This document shows positions 12,801 to 25,700 of a DNA stretch of 64,000 nt, one piece after another (the stretch's first letter is position 1; each line of letters opens with the position of its first letter). Source of the DNA: Agrostemma githago (lineage: Eukaryota > Streptophyta > Magnoliopsida > Caryophyllales > Caryophyllaceae); contig OY288254.1 in the NCBI GenBank assembly GCA_958450325.1, positions 33,985,577-34,049,576 on the forward strand, written 5' to 3'. Under the pieces are notes generated by a model that did not search any database, was not told the DNA's origin, and was given only the letters and a program-made list of their open reading frames with translations. The position numbers and the translations under genes are program-made.

Positions 12801-15800
12801 GGGTTTTGGGTTGGATTAGGCGGACCCGCTTCGCGGCTCCGCCTAATCCATCCCTAAACCCTTTTCCTTATTCAAGGTCACTAAACCCGCAACAAACTGA
12901 ACCCTAAGAGGGTATTGGTGAACCCTGTCGTGGATGTGATTCAAAGATGGGGCACTGAACCTTAAGAGTAGGGTACTACATAAGACGGGACGGAAAAGGG
13001 TTTAGGGTTGAATTAGGCGGACCCGCTTTGCAGCTCCGCCTAATCCAACCCTAAACCCTTTTCATTATTCAAGGACGGAAAAGAGTTTAGGGTTGGATTA
13101 GGCGGACCCGCTTCGCGGCTCCGCCTAATCCAACCCTAAACCCTTTTCCTTATTCAAGGTCACTAAACCCGCAAGAAACTGAACCCTAAGTGGGTATTGA
13201 TGAACCCTGTCGTGGATGTGATTCAAAGATGGGGCACTGAACCTTAAGAGTAGGGTACTGCATAAGACGGGACGGAAAAGGGTTCAGGGTTGGATTAGGC
13301 GGACCCGATTCGCAGCTCCGCCTAATCCAACCCCAAACCCTTTTCCTTATTCATGGTCACTAAACCCGCAACAAACTGAACCCTAAGAGGGTATTGGTGA
13401 ACCCTGTCGTGGATGTGATTCAAAGATGGGGCACTGAACCTTAAGAGTAGGGTACTACATAAGACGGGATGGAAAAGGGTTTAGGGTTGGATTAGGCGGA
13501 CCCGCTTCGCAGCTCCGCCTAATCCAACCCTAAACCCTTTTCCTTATTCATGGTCACTAAACCCGCAACAAACTGAACCCTAAGAGGGTATTGGTGAACC
13601 CTGTCGTGGATGTGATTCAAAGATGGGGCACTGAACCTTAAGAGTAGGGTACTGCATAAGACGGGACGGAAAAGGGTTTAGGGTTGAATTAGGCGGACCC
13701 GCTACGCCGCTCCGCCTAATACAACCCTAAACCCTTTTCATTATTCAAGGACGGAAAAGGGTTTAGGGTTGGATTAGGCGGACCCGCTTCGCGGCTCCGT
13801 CTAATCCAACCCTAAACCCTTTTCCTTATTCAAGGTCACTAAACCCGCAACAAACTGAACCCTAAGAGGGTATTGGTGAACCCTGTCGATGTGATTCAAA
13901 GATGGGGCACTGAACCTTAAGAGTAGGGTAATGCATAAGATGGGATGGAAAAGGGTTTAGGATTGGATTAGGCGGACCCGCTTCGCAGCTCCGCCTAATC
14001 CAACCCTAAACCCTTTTCCTTATTCATGGTCACTAAACCCGCAACAAACTGAACCCTAAGAGGGTATTGGTGAACCCTGTCGTGGATGTGATTCAAAGAT
14101 GGGGCACTGAACCTTAAGAGTAGGGTACTGCATAAGACGGGACGGAAAAGGTTTTAGGGTTGTATTAGGCGGACCCGCTACGCGGCTCCGCCTATTACAA
14201 CCCTAAACCTTTTCCTTATTCAAGGACGGAAAAGGGTTTAGGGTTGTATTAGGCGGACCCGCTTCGCGGCTCCGCCTAATTCAACCCTAAACCCTTTTCC
14301 TTATTCAAGGTCACTAAACACGCAAGAAACTGAACCCTAAGAGGGTATTGGTGAACCTTGTCGTGGATGTGATTCAAAGATAGGGCACTGAACCTTAAGA
14401 GTAGGGTACTTCATAAGACGGGACGGAAAAGGGTTTAGGGTTGGATTAGGCGGAGCCGCGAAGCGGGTCCGCCTAATCCAACCCTAAATCCTTTTCCTTA
14501 TTCAAGGTCACGAAACCCGCAACAAACTGAACCCTAAGAGGGTATTGGTGATCCCAATCGTGGATGTGATTCAAAGATGGGGCACTGAACCTTAAGAGTA
14601 GGGTACTACATAAGATGGGATGGAAAAGGGTTTAGGATTGGATTAGGCGGACCCGCTTCTCAGCTCCGCCTAATCCAACCCTAAACCCTTTTCCTTATTC
14701 ATGGTCACTAAACCCGCAACAAACTGAACCCTAAGAGGGTATTGGTGAACCCTGTCGTGGATGTCATTCAAAGATGGGGCACTGAACCTTAAGAGTAGGG
14801 TACTGCATAAGACGGGACGGAAAAGGGTTTAGGGTTGAATTAGGCGGACCCGCTTTGCAGCTCCGCCTAATCCAACCCTAAACCCTTTTCATTTTTCAAG
14901 GACGGAAAAGAGTTTAGGGTTGGATTAGGCGGACCCGCTTCGCGGCTCCGCCTAATCCAACCCTAAACCCTTTTCCTTATTCAAGGTCACTAAACTCGCA
15001 AGAAACTGAACACTAAGAGAGTATTGGTGAACCCTGTCGTGGATGTGATTCATAGATGGGGCACTGAACCTTAAGAGTAGGGTACTGCATAAGACGGGAC
15101 GGAAAAGGGTTTAGGGTTGGATTAAGCGGACCCGCTTTGCGGTTCCGCCTAATCCAACCCTAAACCCTTTTCCTTATTCAAGGTCACTAAACCCGCAAGA
15201 AACTGAACCCTAAGAGGGTATTGGTGAACCCTGTCGTGGATGTGATTCAAAGATGGGGCACTGAACCTTAAGAGTAGGGTACTGCATAAGACGGGACGGA
15301 AAAGGGTTTTGGGTTGGATTAGGCGGACCCGCTTCGCGGCTCCGCCTAATCCATCCCTAAACCCTTTTCCTTATTCAAGGTCACTAAACCCGCAACAAAC
15401 TGAACCCTAAGAGGGTATTGGTGAACCCTGTCGTGGATGTGATTCAAAGATGGGGCACTGAACCTTAAGAGTAGGGTACTACATAAGACGGGACGGAAAA
15501 GGGTTTAGGGTTGAATTAGGCGGACCCGCTTTGCAGCTCCGCCTAATCCAACCCTAAACCCTTTTCATTATTCAAGGACGGAAAAGAGTTTAGGGTTGGA
15601 TTACGCGGACCCGCTTCGCGGCTCCGCCTAATCCAACCCTAAACCCTTTTCCTTATTCAAGGTCACTAAACCCGCAAGAAACTGAACCCTAAGTGGGTAT
15701 TGATGAACCCTGTCGTGGATGTGATTCAAAGATGGGGCACTGAACCTTAAGAGTAGGGTACTGCATAAGACGGGACGGAAAAGGGTTCAGGGTTGGATTA

Positions 15801-18800
15801 GGCGGACCCGCTTTGCGGTTCCGCCTAATCCAACCCTAAAACCTTTTCCTTATTCAAGGTCACTAAACCCGCAACAAACTGAACCCTAAGAGGGTATTGG
15901 TGACCCTATCGTGGATGTGATTCAAAGATGGGGCACTGAACCATAAGAGTAGGGTACTACATAAGACGGGATGGAAAAGGGTTTAGGGTTGGATTAGGCG
16001 GACCCGATTCGCAGCTCCGCCTAATCCAACCCCAAACCCTTTTCCTTATTCATGGTCACTAAACCCGCAACAAACTGAACCCTAAGAGGGTATTGGTGAA
16101 CCCTGTCGTGGATGTGATTCAAAGATGGGGCACTGAACCTTAAGAGTAGGGTACTACATAAGACGGGATGGAAAAGGTTTAGGGTTGGATAATGCGGACC
16201 CGCTTCGCAGCTCCGCCTAATCCAACCCTAAACCCTTTTCCTTATTCATGGTCACTAAACCCGCAACAAACTGAACCCTAAGAGGGTATTGGTGAACCCT
16301 GTCGTGGATGTGATTCAAAGATGGGGCACTGAACCTTAAGAGTAGGGTACTGCATAAGACGGGACGGAAAAGGGTTTAGGGTTGAATTAGGCGGACCCGC
16401 TACGCCGCTCCGCCTAATACAACCCTAAACCCTTTTCATTATTCAAGGACGGAAAAGGGTTTAGGGTTGGATTAGGCGGACCCGCTTCGCGGCTCCGTCT
16501 AATCCAACCCTAAACCCTTTTCCTTATTCAAGGTCACTAAACCCGCAACAAACTGAACCCTAAGAGGGTATTGGTGAACCCTGTCGCTGTGATTCAAAGA
16601 TGGGGCACTGAACCTTAAGAGTAGGGTAATGCATAAGATGGGATGGAAAAGGGTTTAGGATTGGATTAGGCGGACCCGCTTCGCAGCTCCGCCTAATCCA
16701 ACCCTAAACCCTTTTCCTTATTCATGGTCAATAAACCCGCAACAAACTGAACCCTAAGAGGGTATTGGTGAACCCTGTCGTGGATGTGATTCAAAGATGG
16801 GGCACTGAACCTTAAGAGTAGGGTACTGCATAAGACGGGACGGAAAAGAGTTTAGGGTTGGATTAGGCGGACCCGCTTCGCGGCTCCGCCTAATCCAACC
16901 CTAAACCCTTTTCCTTATTCAAGGTCACTAAACCCGCAAGAAACTGAACCCTAAGAGGGTATTGGTGAACCCTGTCGTGGATGTGATTCAAAGATGGGGC
17001 ACTGAACCTTAAGAGTAGGGTACTGCATAAGACGGGACGAAAAAGGGTTTAGGGTTGAATTAGGCGGACCCGCTTTGCAGCTCCGCCTAATCCAACCCTA
17101 AACCCTTTTCATTATTCAAGGACGGAAAAGAGTTTAGGGTTGGATTAGGCGGACCCGCTTCGCGGCTCCGCCTAATCCAACCCTAAACCCTTTTCCTTAT
17201 TCAAGGTCACTAAACTCGCAAGAAACTGAACACTAAGAGAGTATTGGTGAACCCTGTCGTGGATGTGATTCAAAGATGGGGCACTGAACCTTAAGAGTAG
17301 GGTACTGCATAAGACGGGACGGAAAAGAGTTTAGGGTTGGATTAGGCGGACCCGCTTCGCGGCTCCGCCTAATCCAACCCTAAACCCTTTTCCTTATTCA
17401 AGGTCACTAAACCCGCAAGAAACTGAACCCTAAGTGGGTATTGATGAACCCTGTCGTGGATGTGATTCAAAGATGGGGCACTGAACCTTAAGAGTAGGGT
17501 ACTACATAAGACGGGATGGAAAAGGGTTTAGGGTTGGATTAGGCGGACCCGCTTCGCAGCTCCGCCTAATCCAACCCTAAACCCTTTTCCTTATTCATGG
17601 TCACTAAACCCGCAACAAACTGAACCCTAAGAGGGTATTGGTGAACCCTGTCGTGGATGTGATTCAAAGATGGGGCACTGAACCTTAAGAGTAGGGTACT
17701 GCATAAGACGGGACGGAAAAGGGTTTAGGGTTGAATTAGGCGGACCCGCTACGCCGCTCCGCCTAATACAACCCTAAACCCTTTTCATTATTCAAGGACG
17801 GAAAAGGGTTTAGGGTTGGATTAGGCGGACCCGCTTCGCGGCTCCGTCTAATCCAACCCTAAACCCTTTTCCTTATTCAAGGTCACTAAACCCGCAACAA
17901 ACTGAACCCTAAGAGGGTATTGGTGAACCCTGTCGCTGTGATTCAAAGATGGGGCACTGAACCTTAAGAGTAGGGTAATGCATAAGATGGGATGGAAAAG
18001 GGTTTAGGATTGGATTAGGCGGACCCGCTTCGCAGCTCCGCCTAATCCAACCCTAAACCCTTTTCCTTATTCATGGTCAATAAACCCGCAACAAACTGAA
18101 CCCTAAGAGGGTATTGGTGAACCCTGTCGTGGATGTGATTCAAAGATGGGGCACTGAACCTTAAGAGTAGGGTACTGCATAAGACGGGACGGAAAAGAGT
18201 TTAGGGTTGGATTAGGCGGACCCGCTTCGCGGCTCCGCCTAATCCAACCCTAAACCCTTTTCCTTATTCAAGGTCACTAAACCCGCAAGAAACTGAACCC
18301 TAAGAGGGTATTGGTGAACCCTGTCGTGGATGTGATTCAAAGATGGGGCACTGAACCTTAAGAGTAGGGTACTGCATAAGACGGGACGAAAAAGGGTTTA
18401 GGGTTGAATTAGGCGGACCCGCTTTGCAGCTCCGCCTAATCCAACCCTAAACCCTTTTCATTATTCAAGGACGGAAAAGAGTTTAGGGTTGGATTAGGCG
18501 GACCCGCTTCGCGGCTCCGCCTAATCCAACCCTAAACCCTTTTCCTTATTCAAGGTCACTAAACTCGCAAGAAACTGAACACTAAGAGAGTATTGGTGAA
18601 CCCTGTCGTGGATGTGATTCAAAGATGGGGCACTGAACCTTAAGAGTAGGGTACTGCATAAGACGGGACGGAAAAGAGTTTAGGGTTGGATTAGGCGGAC
18701 CCGCTTCGCGGCTCCGCCTAATCCAACCCTAAACCCTTTTCCTTATTCAAGGTCACTAAACCCGCAAGAAACTGAACCCTAAGTGGGTATTGATGAACCC

Positions 18801-19739
18801 TGTCGTGGATGTGATTCAAAGATGGGGCACTGAACCTTAAGAGTAGGGTACTACATAAGACGGGATGGAAAAGGGTTTAGGGTTGGATTAGGCGGACCCG
18901 CTTCGCAGCTCCGCCTAATCCAACCCTAAACCCTTTTCCTTATTCATGGTCACTAAACCCGCAACAAACTGAACCCTAAGAGGGTATTGGTGAACCCTGT
19001 CGTGGATGTGATTCAAAGATGGGGCACTGAACCTTAAGAGTAGGGTACTGCATAAGACGGGACGGAAAAGGGTTTAGGGTTGAATTAGGCGGACCCGCTA
19101 CGCCGCTCCGCCTAATACAACCCTAAACCCTTTTCATTATTCAAGGACGGAAAAGGGTTTAGGGTTGGATTAGGCGGACCCGCTTCGCGGCTCCGTCTAA
19201 TCCAACCCTAAACCCTTTTCCTTATTCAAGGTCACTAAAGCCGCAACAAACTGAACCCTAAGAGGGTATTGGTGAACCCTGTCGATGTGATTCAAAGATG
19301 GGGCACTGAACCTTAAGAGTAGGGTAATGCATAATATGGGATGGAAAAGGGTTTAGGATTGGATTAGGCGGACCCGCTTCGCAGCTCCGCCTAATCCAAC
19401 CCTAAACCCTTTTCCTTATTCATGGTCACTAAACCCGCAACAAACTGAACCCTAAGAGGGTATTGGTGAACCCTGTCGTGGATGTGATTCAAAGATGGGG
19501 CACTGAACCTTAAGAGTAGGGTACTGCATAAGACGGGACGGAAAAGGTTTTAGGGTTGTATTAGGCGGACCCGCTACGCGGCTCCGCCTATTACAACCCT
19601 AAACCTTTTCCTTATTCAAGGACGGAAAAGGGTTTAGGGTTGTATTAGGCGGACCCGCTTCGCGGCTCCGCCTAATTCAACCCTAAACCCTTTTCCTTAT
19701 TCAAGGTCACTAAACACGCAAGAAACTGAACCCTAAGAG
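9817..19739 (+). repeat. higher-order repeat block II (4527 and 5396 bp)
   Basis: Units beginning GGTGAACCTTGTCG and carrying the inverted apex occur at 9817, 14344 and 19740, giving spacings of 4527 and 5396 bp. Between them the same ordered series of variants recurs: GATGTCATTC, GATTCATAGATGG, GGGTTTTGGG, AAGTGGGTATTGATG, and the three-base deletion CTGTCGATGTG. The second copy contains an additional tandem block (16567-19264). The series is partly continued downstream of 19740 to about 28.9 kb in rearranged order. Confidence 0.8.
16567..19264 (+). repeat. two 1349-bp tandem higher-order copies
   Basis: The rare variant CCCTGTCGCTGTG marks units starting at 16567 and 17916, and the related CCCTGTCGATGTG marks 19265. 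Both spacings are exactly 1349 bp. The two copies look identical by eye, including private variants such as GGTCAATAAACCC and the misaligned GAACACTAAGAGAG. This suggests a very recent tandem duplication, or an assembly duplication. The same 1349-bp spacing recurs at 21964 to 23313 and at 25533 to 26882. The intervals 13869-16567 and 19265-21964 are 2698 and 2699 bp, about twice 1349. Confidence 0.85.
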
Positions 19740-22700
19740 GGTATTGGTGAACCTTGTCGTGGATGTGATTCAAAGATAGGGCACTGAACCTTAAGAGTAG
19801 GGTACTTCATAAGACGGGACGGAAAAGGGTTTAGGGTTGGATTAGGCGGAGCCGCGAAGCGGGTCCGCCTAATCCAACCCTAAATCCTTTTCCTTATTCA
19901 AGGTCACGAAACCCGCAACAAACTGAACCCTAAGAGGGTATTGGTGATCCCAATCGTGGATGTGATTCAAAGATGGGGCACTGAACCTTAAGAGTAGGGT
20001 ACTACATAAGATGGGATGGAAAAGGGTTTAGGATTGGATTAGGCGGACCCGCTTCGCAGCTCCGCCTAATCCAACCCTAAACCCTTTTCCTTATTCATGG
20101 TCACTAAACCCGCAACAAACTGAACCCTAAGAGGGTATTGGTGAACCCTGTCGTGGATGTCATTCAAAGATGGGGCACTGAACCTTAAGAGTAGGGTACT
20201 GCATAAGACGGGACGGAAAAGGGTTTAGGGTTGAATTAGGCGGACCCGCTTTGCAGCTCCGCCTAATCCAACCCTAAACCCTTTTCATTATTCAAGGACG
20301 GAAAAGAGTTTAGGGTTGGATTAGGCGGACCCGCTTCGCGGCTCCGCCTAATCCAACCCTAAACCCTTTTCCTTATTCAAGGTCACTAAACTCGCAAGAA
20401 ACTGAACACTAAGAGAGTATTGGTGAACCCTGTCGTGGATGTGATTCATAGATGGGGCACTGAACCTTAAGAGTAGGGTACTGCATAAGACGGGACGGAA
20501 AAGGGTTTAGGGTTGGATTAAGCGGACCCGCTTTGCGGTTCCGCCTAATCCAACCCTAAACCCTTTTCCTTATTCAAGGTCACTAAACCCGCAAGAAACT
20601 GAACCCTAAGAGGGTATTGGTGAACCCTGTCGTGGATGTGATTCAAAGATGGGGCACTGAACCTTAAGAGTAGGGTACTGCATAAGACGGGACGGAAAAG
20701 GGTTTTGGGTTGGATTAGGCGGACCCGCTTCGCGGCTCCGCCTAATCCATCCCTAAACCCTTTTCCTTATTCAAGGTCACTAAACCCGCAACAAACTGAA
20801 CCCTAAGAGGGTATTGGTGAACCCTGTCGTGGATGTGATTCAAAGATGGGGCACTGAACCTTAAGAGTAGGGTACTACATAAGACGGGACGGAAAAGGGT
20901 TTAGGGTTGAATTAGGCGGACCCGCTTTGCAGCTCCGCCTAATCCAACCCTAAACCCTTTTCATTATTCAAGGACGGAAAAGAGTTTAGGGTTGGATTAG
21001 GCGGACCCGCTTCGCGGCTCCGCCTAATCCAACCCTAAACCCTTTTCCTTATTCAAGGTCACTAAACCCGCAAGAAACTGAACCCTAAGAGGGTATTGGT
21101 GAACCCTGTCGTGGATGTGATTCAAAGATGGGGCACTGAACCTTAAGAGTAGGGTACTGCATAAGACGGGACGGAAAAGGGTTCAGGGTTGGATTAGGCG
21201 GACCCGCTTTGCGGTTCCGCCTAGTCCAACCCTAAAACCTTTTCCTTATTCAAGGTCACTAAACCCGCAACAAACTGAACCCTAAGAGGGTATTGGTGAC
21301 CCTATCGTGGATGTGATTCAAAGATGGGGCACTGAACCATAAGAGTAGGGTACTACATAAGACGGGATGGAAAAGGGTTTAGGGTTGGATTAGGCGGACC
21401 CGATTCGCAGCTCCGCCTAATCCAACCCCAAACCCTTTTCCTTATTCATGGTCACTAAACCCGCAACAAACTGAACCCTAAGAGGATATTGGTGAACCCT
21501 GTCGTGGATGTGATTCAAAGATGGGGCACTGAACCTTAAGAGTAGGGTACTACATAAGACGGGATGGAAAAGGGTTTAGGGTTGGATTAGGCGGACCCGC
21601 TTCGCAGCTCCGCCTAATCCAACCCTAAACCCTTTTCCTTATTCATGGTCAGTAAACCCGCAACAAACTGAACCCTAAGAGGGTATTGGTGAACCCTGTC
21701 GTGGATGTGATTCAAAGATGGGGCACTGAACCTTAAGAGTAGGGTACTGCATAAGACGGGACGGAAAAGGGTTTAGGGTTGAATTAGGCGGACCCGCTAC
21801 GCCGCTCCGCCTAATACAACCCTAAACCCTTTTCATTATTCAAGGACGGAAAAGGGTTTAGGGTTGGATTAGGCGGACCCGCTTCGCGGCTCCGTCTAAT
21901 CCAACCCTAAACCCTTTTCCTTATTCAAGGTCACTAAACCCGCAACAAACTGAACCCTAAGAGGGTATTGGTGAACCCTGTCGATGTGATTCAAAGATGG
22001 GGCACTGAACCTTAAGAGTAGGGTAATGCATAAGATGGGATGGAAAAGGGTTTAGGATTGGATTAGGCGGACCCGCTTCGCAGCTCCGCCTAATCCAACC
22101 CTAAACCCTTTTCCTTATTCATGGTCACTAAACCCGCAACAAACTGAACCCTAAGAGGGTATTGGTGAACCCTGTCGTGGATGTGATTCAAAGATGGGGC
22201 ACTGAACCTTAAGAGTAGGGTACTGCATAAGACGGGACGAAAAAGGGTTTAGGGTTGAATTAGGCGGACCCGCTTTGCAGCTCCGCCTAATCCAACCCTA
22301 AACCCTTTTCATTATTCAAGGACGGAAAAGAGTTTAGGGTTGGATTAGGCGGACCCGCTTCGCGGCTCCGCCTAATCCAACCCTAAACCCTTTTCCTTAT
22401 TCAAGGTCACTAAACCCGCAAGAAACTGAACCCTAAGTGGGTATTGATGAACCCTGTCGTGGATGTGATTCAAAGATGGGGCACTGAACCTTAAGAGTAG
22501 GGTACTGCATAAGACGGGACGGAAAAGGGTTCAGGGTTGGATTAGGCGGACCCGCTTTGCGGTTCCGCCTAATCCAACCCTAAAACCTTTTCCTTATTCA
22601 AGGTCACTAAACCCGCAACAAACTGAACCCTATGAGGGTATTGGTGAACCCTATCGTGGATGTGATTCAAAGATGGGGCACTGAACCATAAGAGTAGGGT

Positions 22701-25700
22701 ACTACATAAGACGGGATGGAAAAGGGTTTAGGGTTGGATTAGGCGGACCCGCTTCGCAGCTCCGCCTAATCCTACCCCAAACCCTTTTCATTATTCATGG
22801 TCACTAAACCCGCAACAAACTGAACCCTAAGAGGGTATTGGTGAACCCTGTCGTGGATGTGATTCAAAGATGGGGCACTGAACCTTAAGAGTAGGGTACT
22901 ACATAAGACGGGATGGAAAAGGGTTTAGGGTTGGATTAGGCGGACCCGCTTCGCAGCTCCGCCTAATCCAACCCTAAACCCTTTTCCTTATTCATGGTCA
23001 CTAAACCCGCAACAAACTGAACCCTAAGAGGGTATTGGTGAACCCTGTTGTGGATGTGATTCAAAGATGGGGCACTGAACCTTAAGAGTAGGGTACTGCA
23101 TAAGACGGGACGGAAAAGGGTTTAGGGTTGAATTAGGCGGACCCGCTACGCCGCTCCGCCTAATACAACCCTAAACCCTTTTCATTATTCAAGGACGGAA
23201 AAGGGTTTAGGGTTGGATTAGGCGGACCCGCTTCGCGGCTCCGTCTAATCCAACCCTAAACCCTTTTCCTTATTCAAGGTCACTAAACCCGCAACAAACT
23301 GAACCCTAAGAGGGTATTGGTGAACCCTGTCGATGTGATTCAAAGATGGGGCACTGAACCTTAAGAGTAGGGTAATGCATAAGACGGGACGGAAAAGAGT
23401 TTAGGGTTGGATTAGGCGGACCCGCTTCGCAGCTCCGCCTAATCCAACCCTAAACCCTATTCCTTATTCATGGTCACTAAACCCGCAACAAACTGAACCC
23501 TAAGAGGGTATTGGTGAACCCTGTCGTGGATGAGATTCAAAGATGGGGCACTGAACCTTAAGAGTAGGGTACTGCATAAGACGGGACGGAAAAGGGTTTA
23601 GGGTTGGATTAGGCGGACCCGCTATGCGGCTCCGCCTAATACAACCCTAAACCTTTTCCTTATTCAAAGTCACTAAACCCGCAAGAAACTGAACCCTAAG
23701 AGGGTATTGGTGAACCCTGTCGTGGATGTGATTCAATGATGGGGCACTGAACCTTAAGAGTAGGGTACTGCATAAGACGGGACGGAAAAGGGTTTAGGGT
23801 TGAATTAGGCGGACCCGCTTTGCAGCTCCGCCTAATCCAACCCTAAACCCTTTTCATTATTCAAGGACGGAAAAGAGTTTAGGGTTGGATTAGGCGGACC
23901 CGCTTCGCGGCTCCGCCTAATCCAACCCTAAACCCTTTTCCTTATTCAAGGTCACTAAACTCGCAAGAAACTGAACACTAAGAGAGTATTGGTGAACCCT
24001 GTCGTGGATGTGATTCATAGATGGGGCACTGAACCTTAAGAGTAGGGTACTGCATAAGACGGGACGGAAAAGGGTTTAGGGTTGGATTAAGCGGACCCAC
24101 TTTGCGGTTCCGCCTAATCCAACCCTAAACCCTTTTCCTTATTCAAGGTCACTAAACCCGCAAGAAACTGAACCCTAAGAGGGTATTGGTGAACCCTGTC
24201 GTGGATGTGATTCAAAGATGGGGCACTGAACCTTAAGAGTAGGGTACTGCATAAGACGGGACGGAAAAGGGTTTTGGGTTGGATTAGGCGGACCCGCTTC
24301 GCGGCTCCGCCTAATCCATCCCTAAACCCTTTTCCTTATTCAAGGTCACTAAACCCGCAACAAACTGAACCCTAAGAGGGTATTGGTGAACCCTGTCGTG
24401 GATGTGATTCAAAGATGGGGCACTGAACCTTAAGAGTAGGGTACTACATAAGACGGGACGGAAAAGGGTTTAGGGTTGAATTAGGCGGACCCGCTTTGCA
24501 GCTCCGCCTAATCCAACCCTAAACCCTTTTCATTATTCAAGGACGGAAAAGAGTTTAGGGTTGGATTAGGCGGACCCGCTTCGCGGCTCCGCCTAATCCA
24601 ACCCTAAACCCTTTTCCTTATTCAAGGTCACTAAACCCGCAAGAAACTGAACCCTAAGTGGGTATTGATGAACCCTGTCGTGGATGTGATTCAAAGATGG
24701 GGCACTGAACCTTAAGAGTAGGGTACTGCATAAGACGGGACGGAAAAGGGTTCAGGGTTGGATTAGGCGGACCCGCTTTGCGGTTCCGCCTAGTCCAACC
24801 CTAAAACCTTTTCCTTATTCAAGGTCACTAAACCCGCAACAAACTGAACCCTAAGAGGGTATTGGTGACCCTATCGTGGATGTGATTCAAAGATGGGGCA
24901 CTGAACCATAAGAGTAGGGTACTACATAAGACGGGATGGAAAAGGGTTTAGGGTTGGATTAGGCGGACCCGATTCGCAGCTCCGCCTAATCCAACCCCAA
25001 ACCCTTTTCCTTATTCATGGTCACTAAACCCGCAACAAACTGAACCCTAAGAGGATATTGGTGAACCCTGTCGTGGATGTGATTCAAAGATGGGGCACTG
25101 AACCTTAAGAGTAGGGTACTACATAAGACGGGATGGAAAAGGGTTTAGGGTTGGATTAGGCGGACCCGCTTCGCAGCTCCGCCTAATCCAACCCTAAACC
25201 CTTTTCCTTATTCATGGTCACTAAACCCGCAACAAACTGAACCCTAAGAGGGTATTGGTGAACCCTGTCGTGGATGTGATTCAAAGATGGGGCACTGAAC
25301 CTTAAGAGTAGGGTACTGCATAAGACGGGACGGAAAAGGGTTTAGGGTTGAATTAGGCGGACCCGCTACGCCGCTCCGCCTAATACAACCCTAAACCCTT
25401 TTCATTATTCAAGGACGGAAAAGGGTTTAGGGTTGGATTAGGCGGACCCGCTTCGCGGCTCCGTCTAATCCAACCCTAAACCCTTTTCCTTATTCAAGGT
25501 CACTAAACCCGCAACAAACTGAACCCTAAGAGGGTATTGGTGAACCCTGTCGATGTGATTCAAAGATGGGGCACTGAACCTTAAGAGTAGGGTAATGCAT
25601 AAGATGGGATGGAAAAGGGTTTAGGATTGGATTAGGCGGACCCGCTTCGCAGCTCCGCCTAATCCAACCCTAAACCCTTTTCCTTATTCATGGTCACTAA

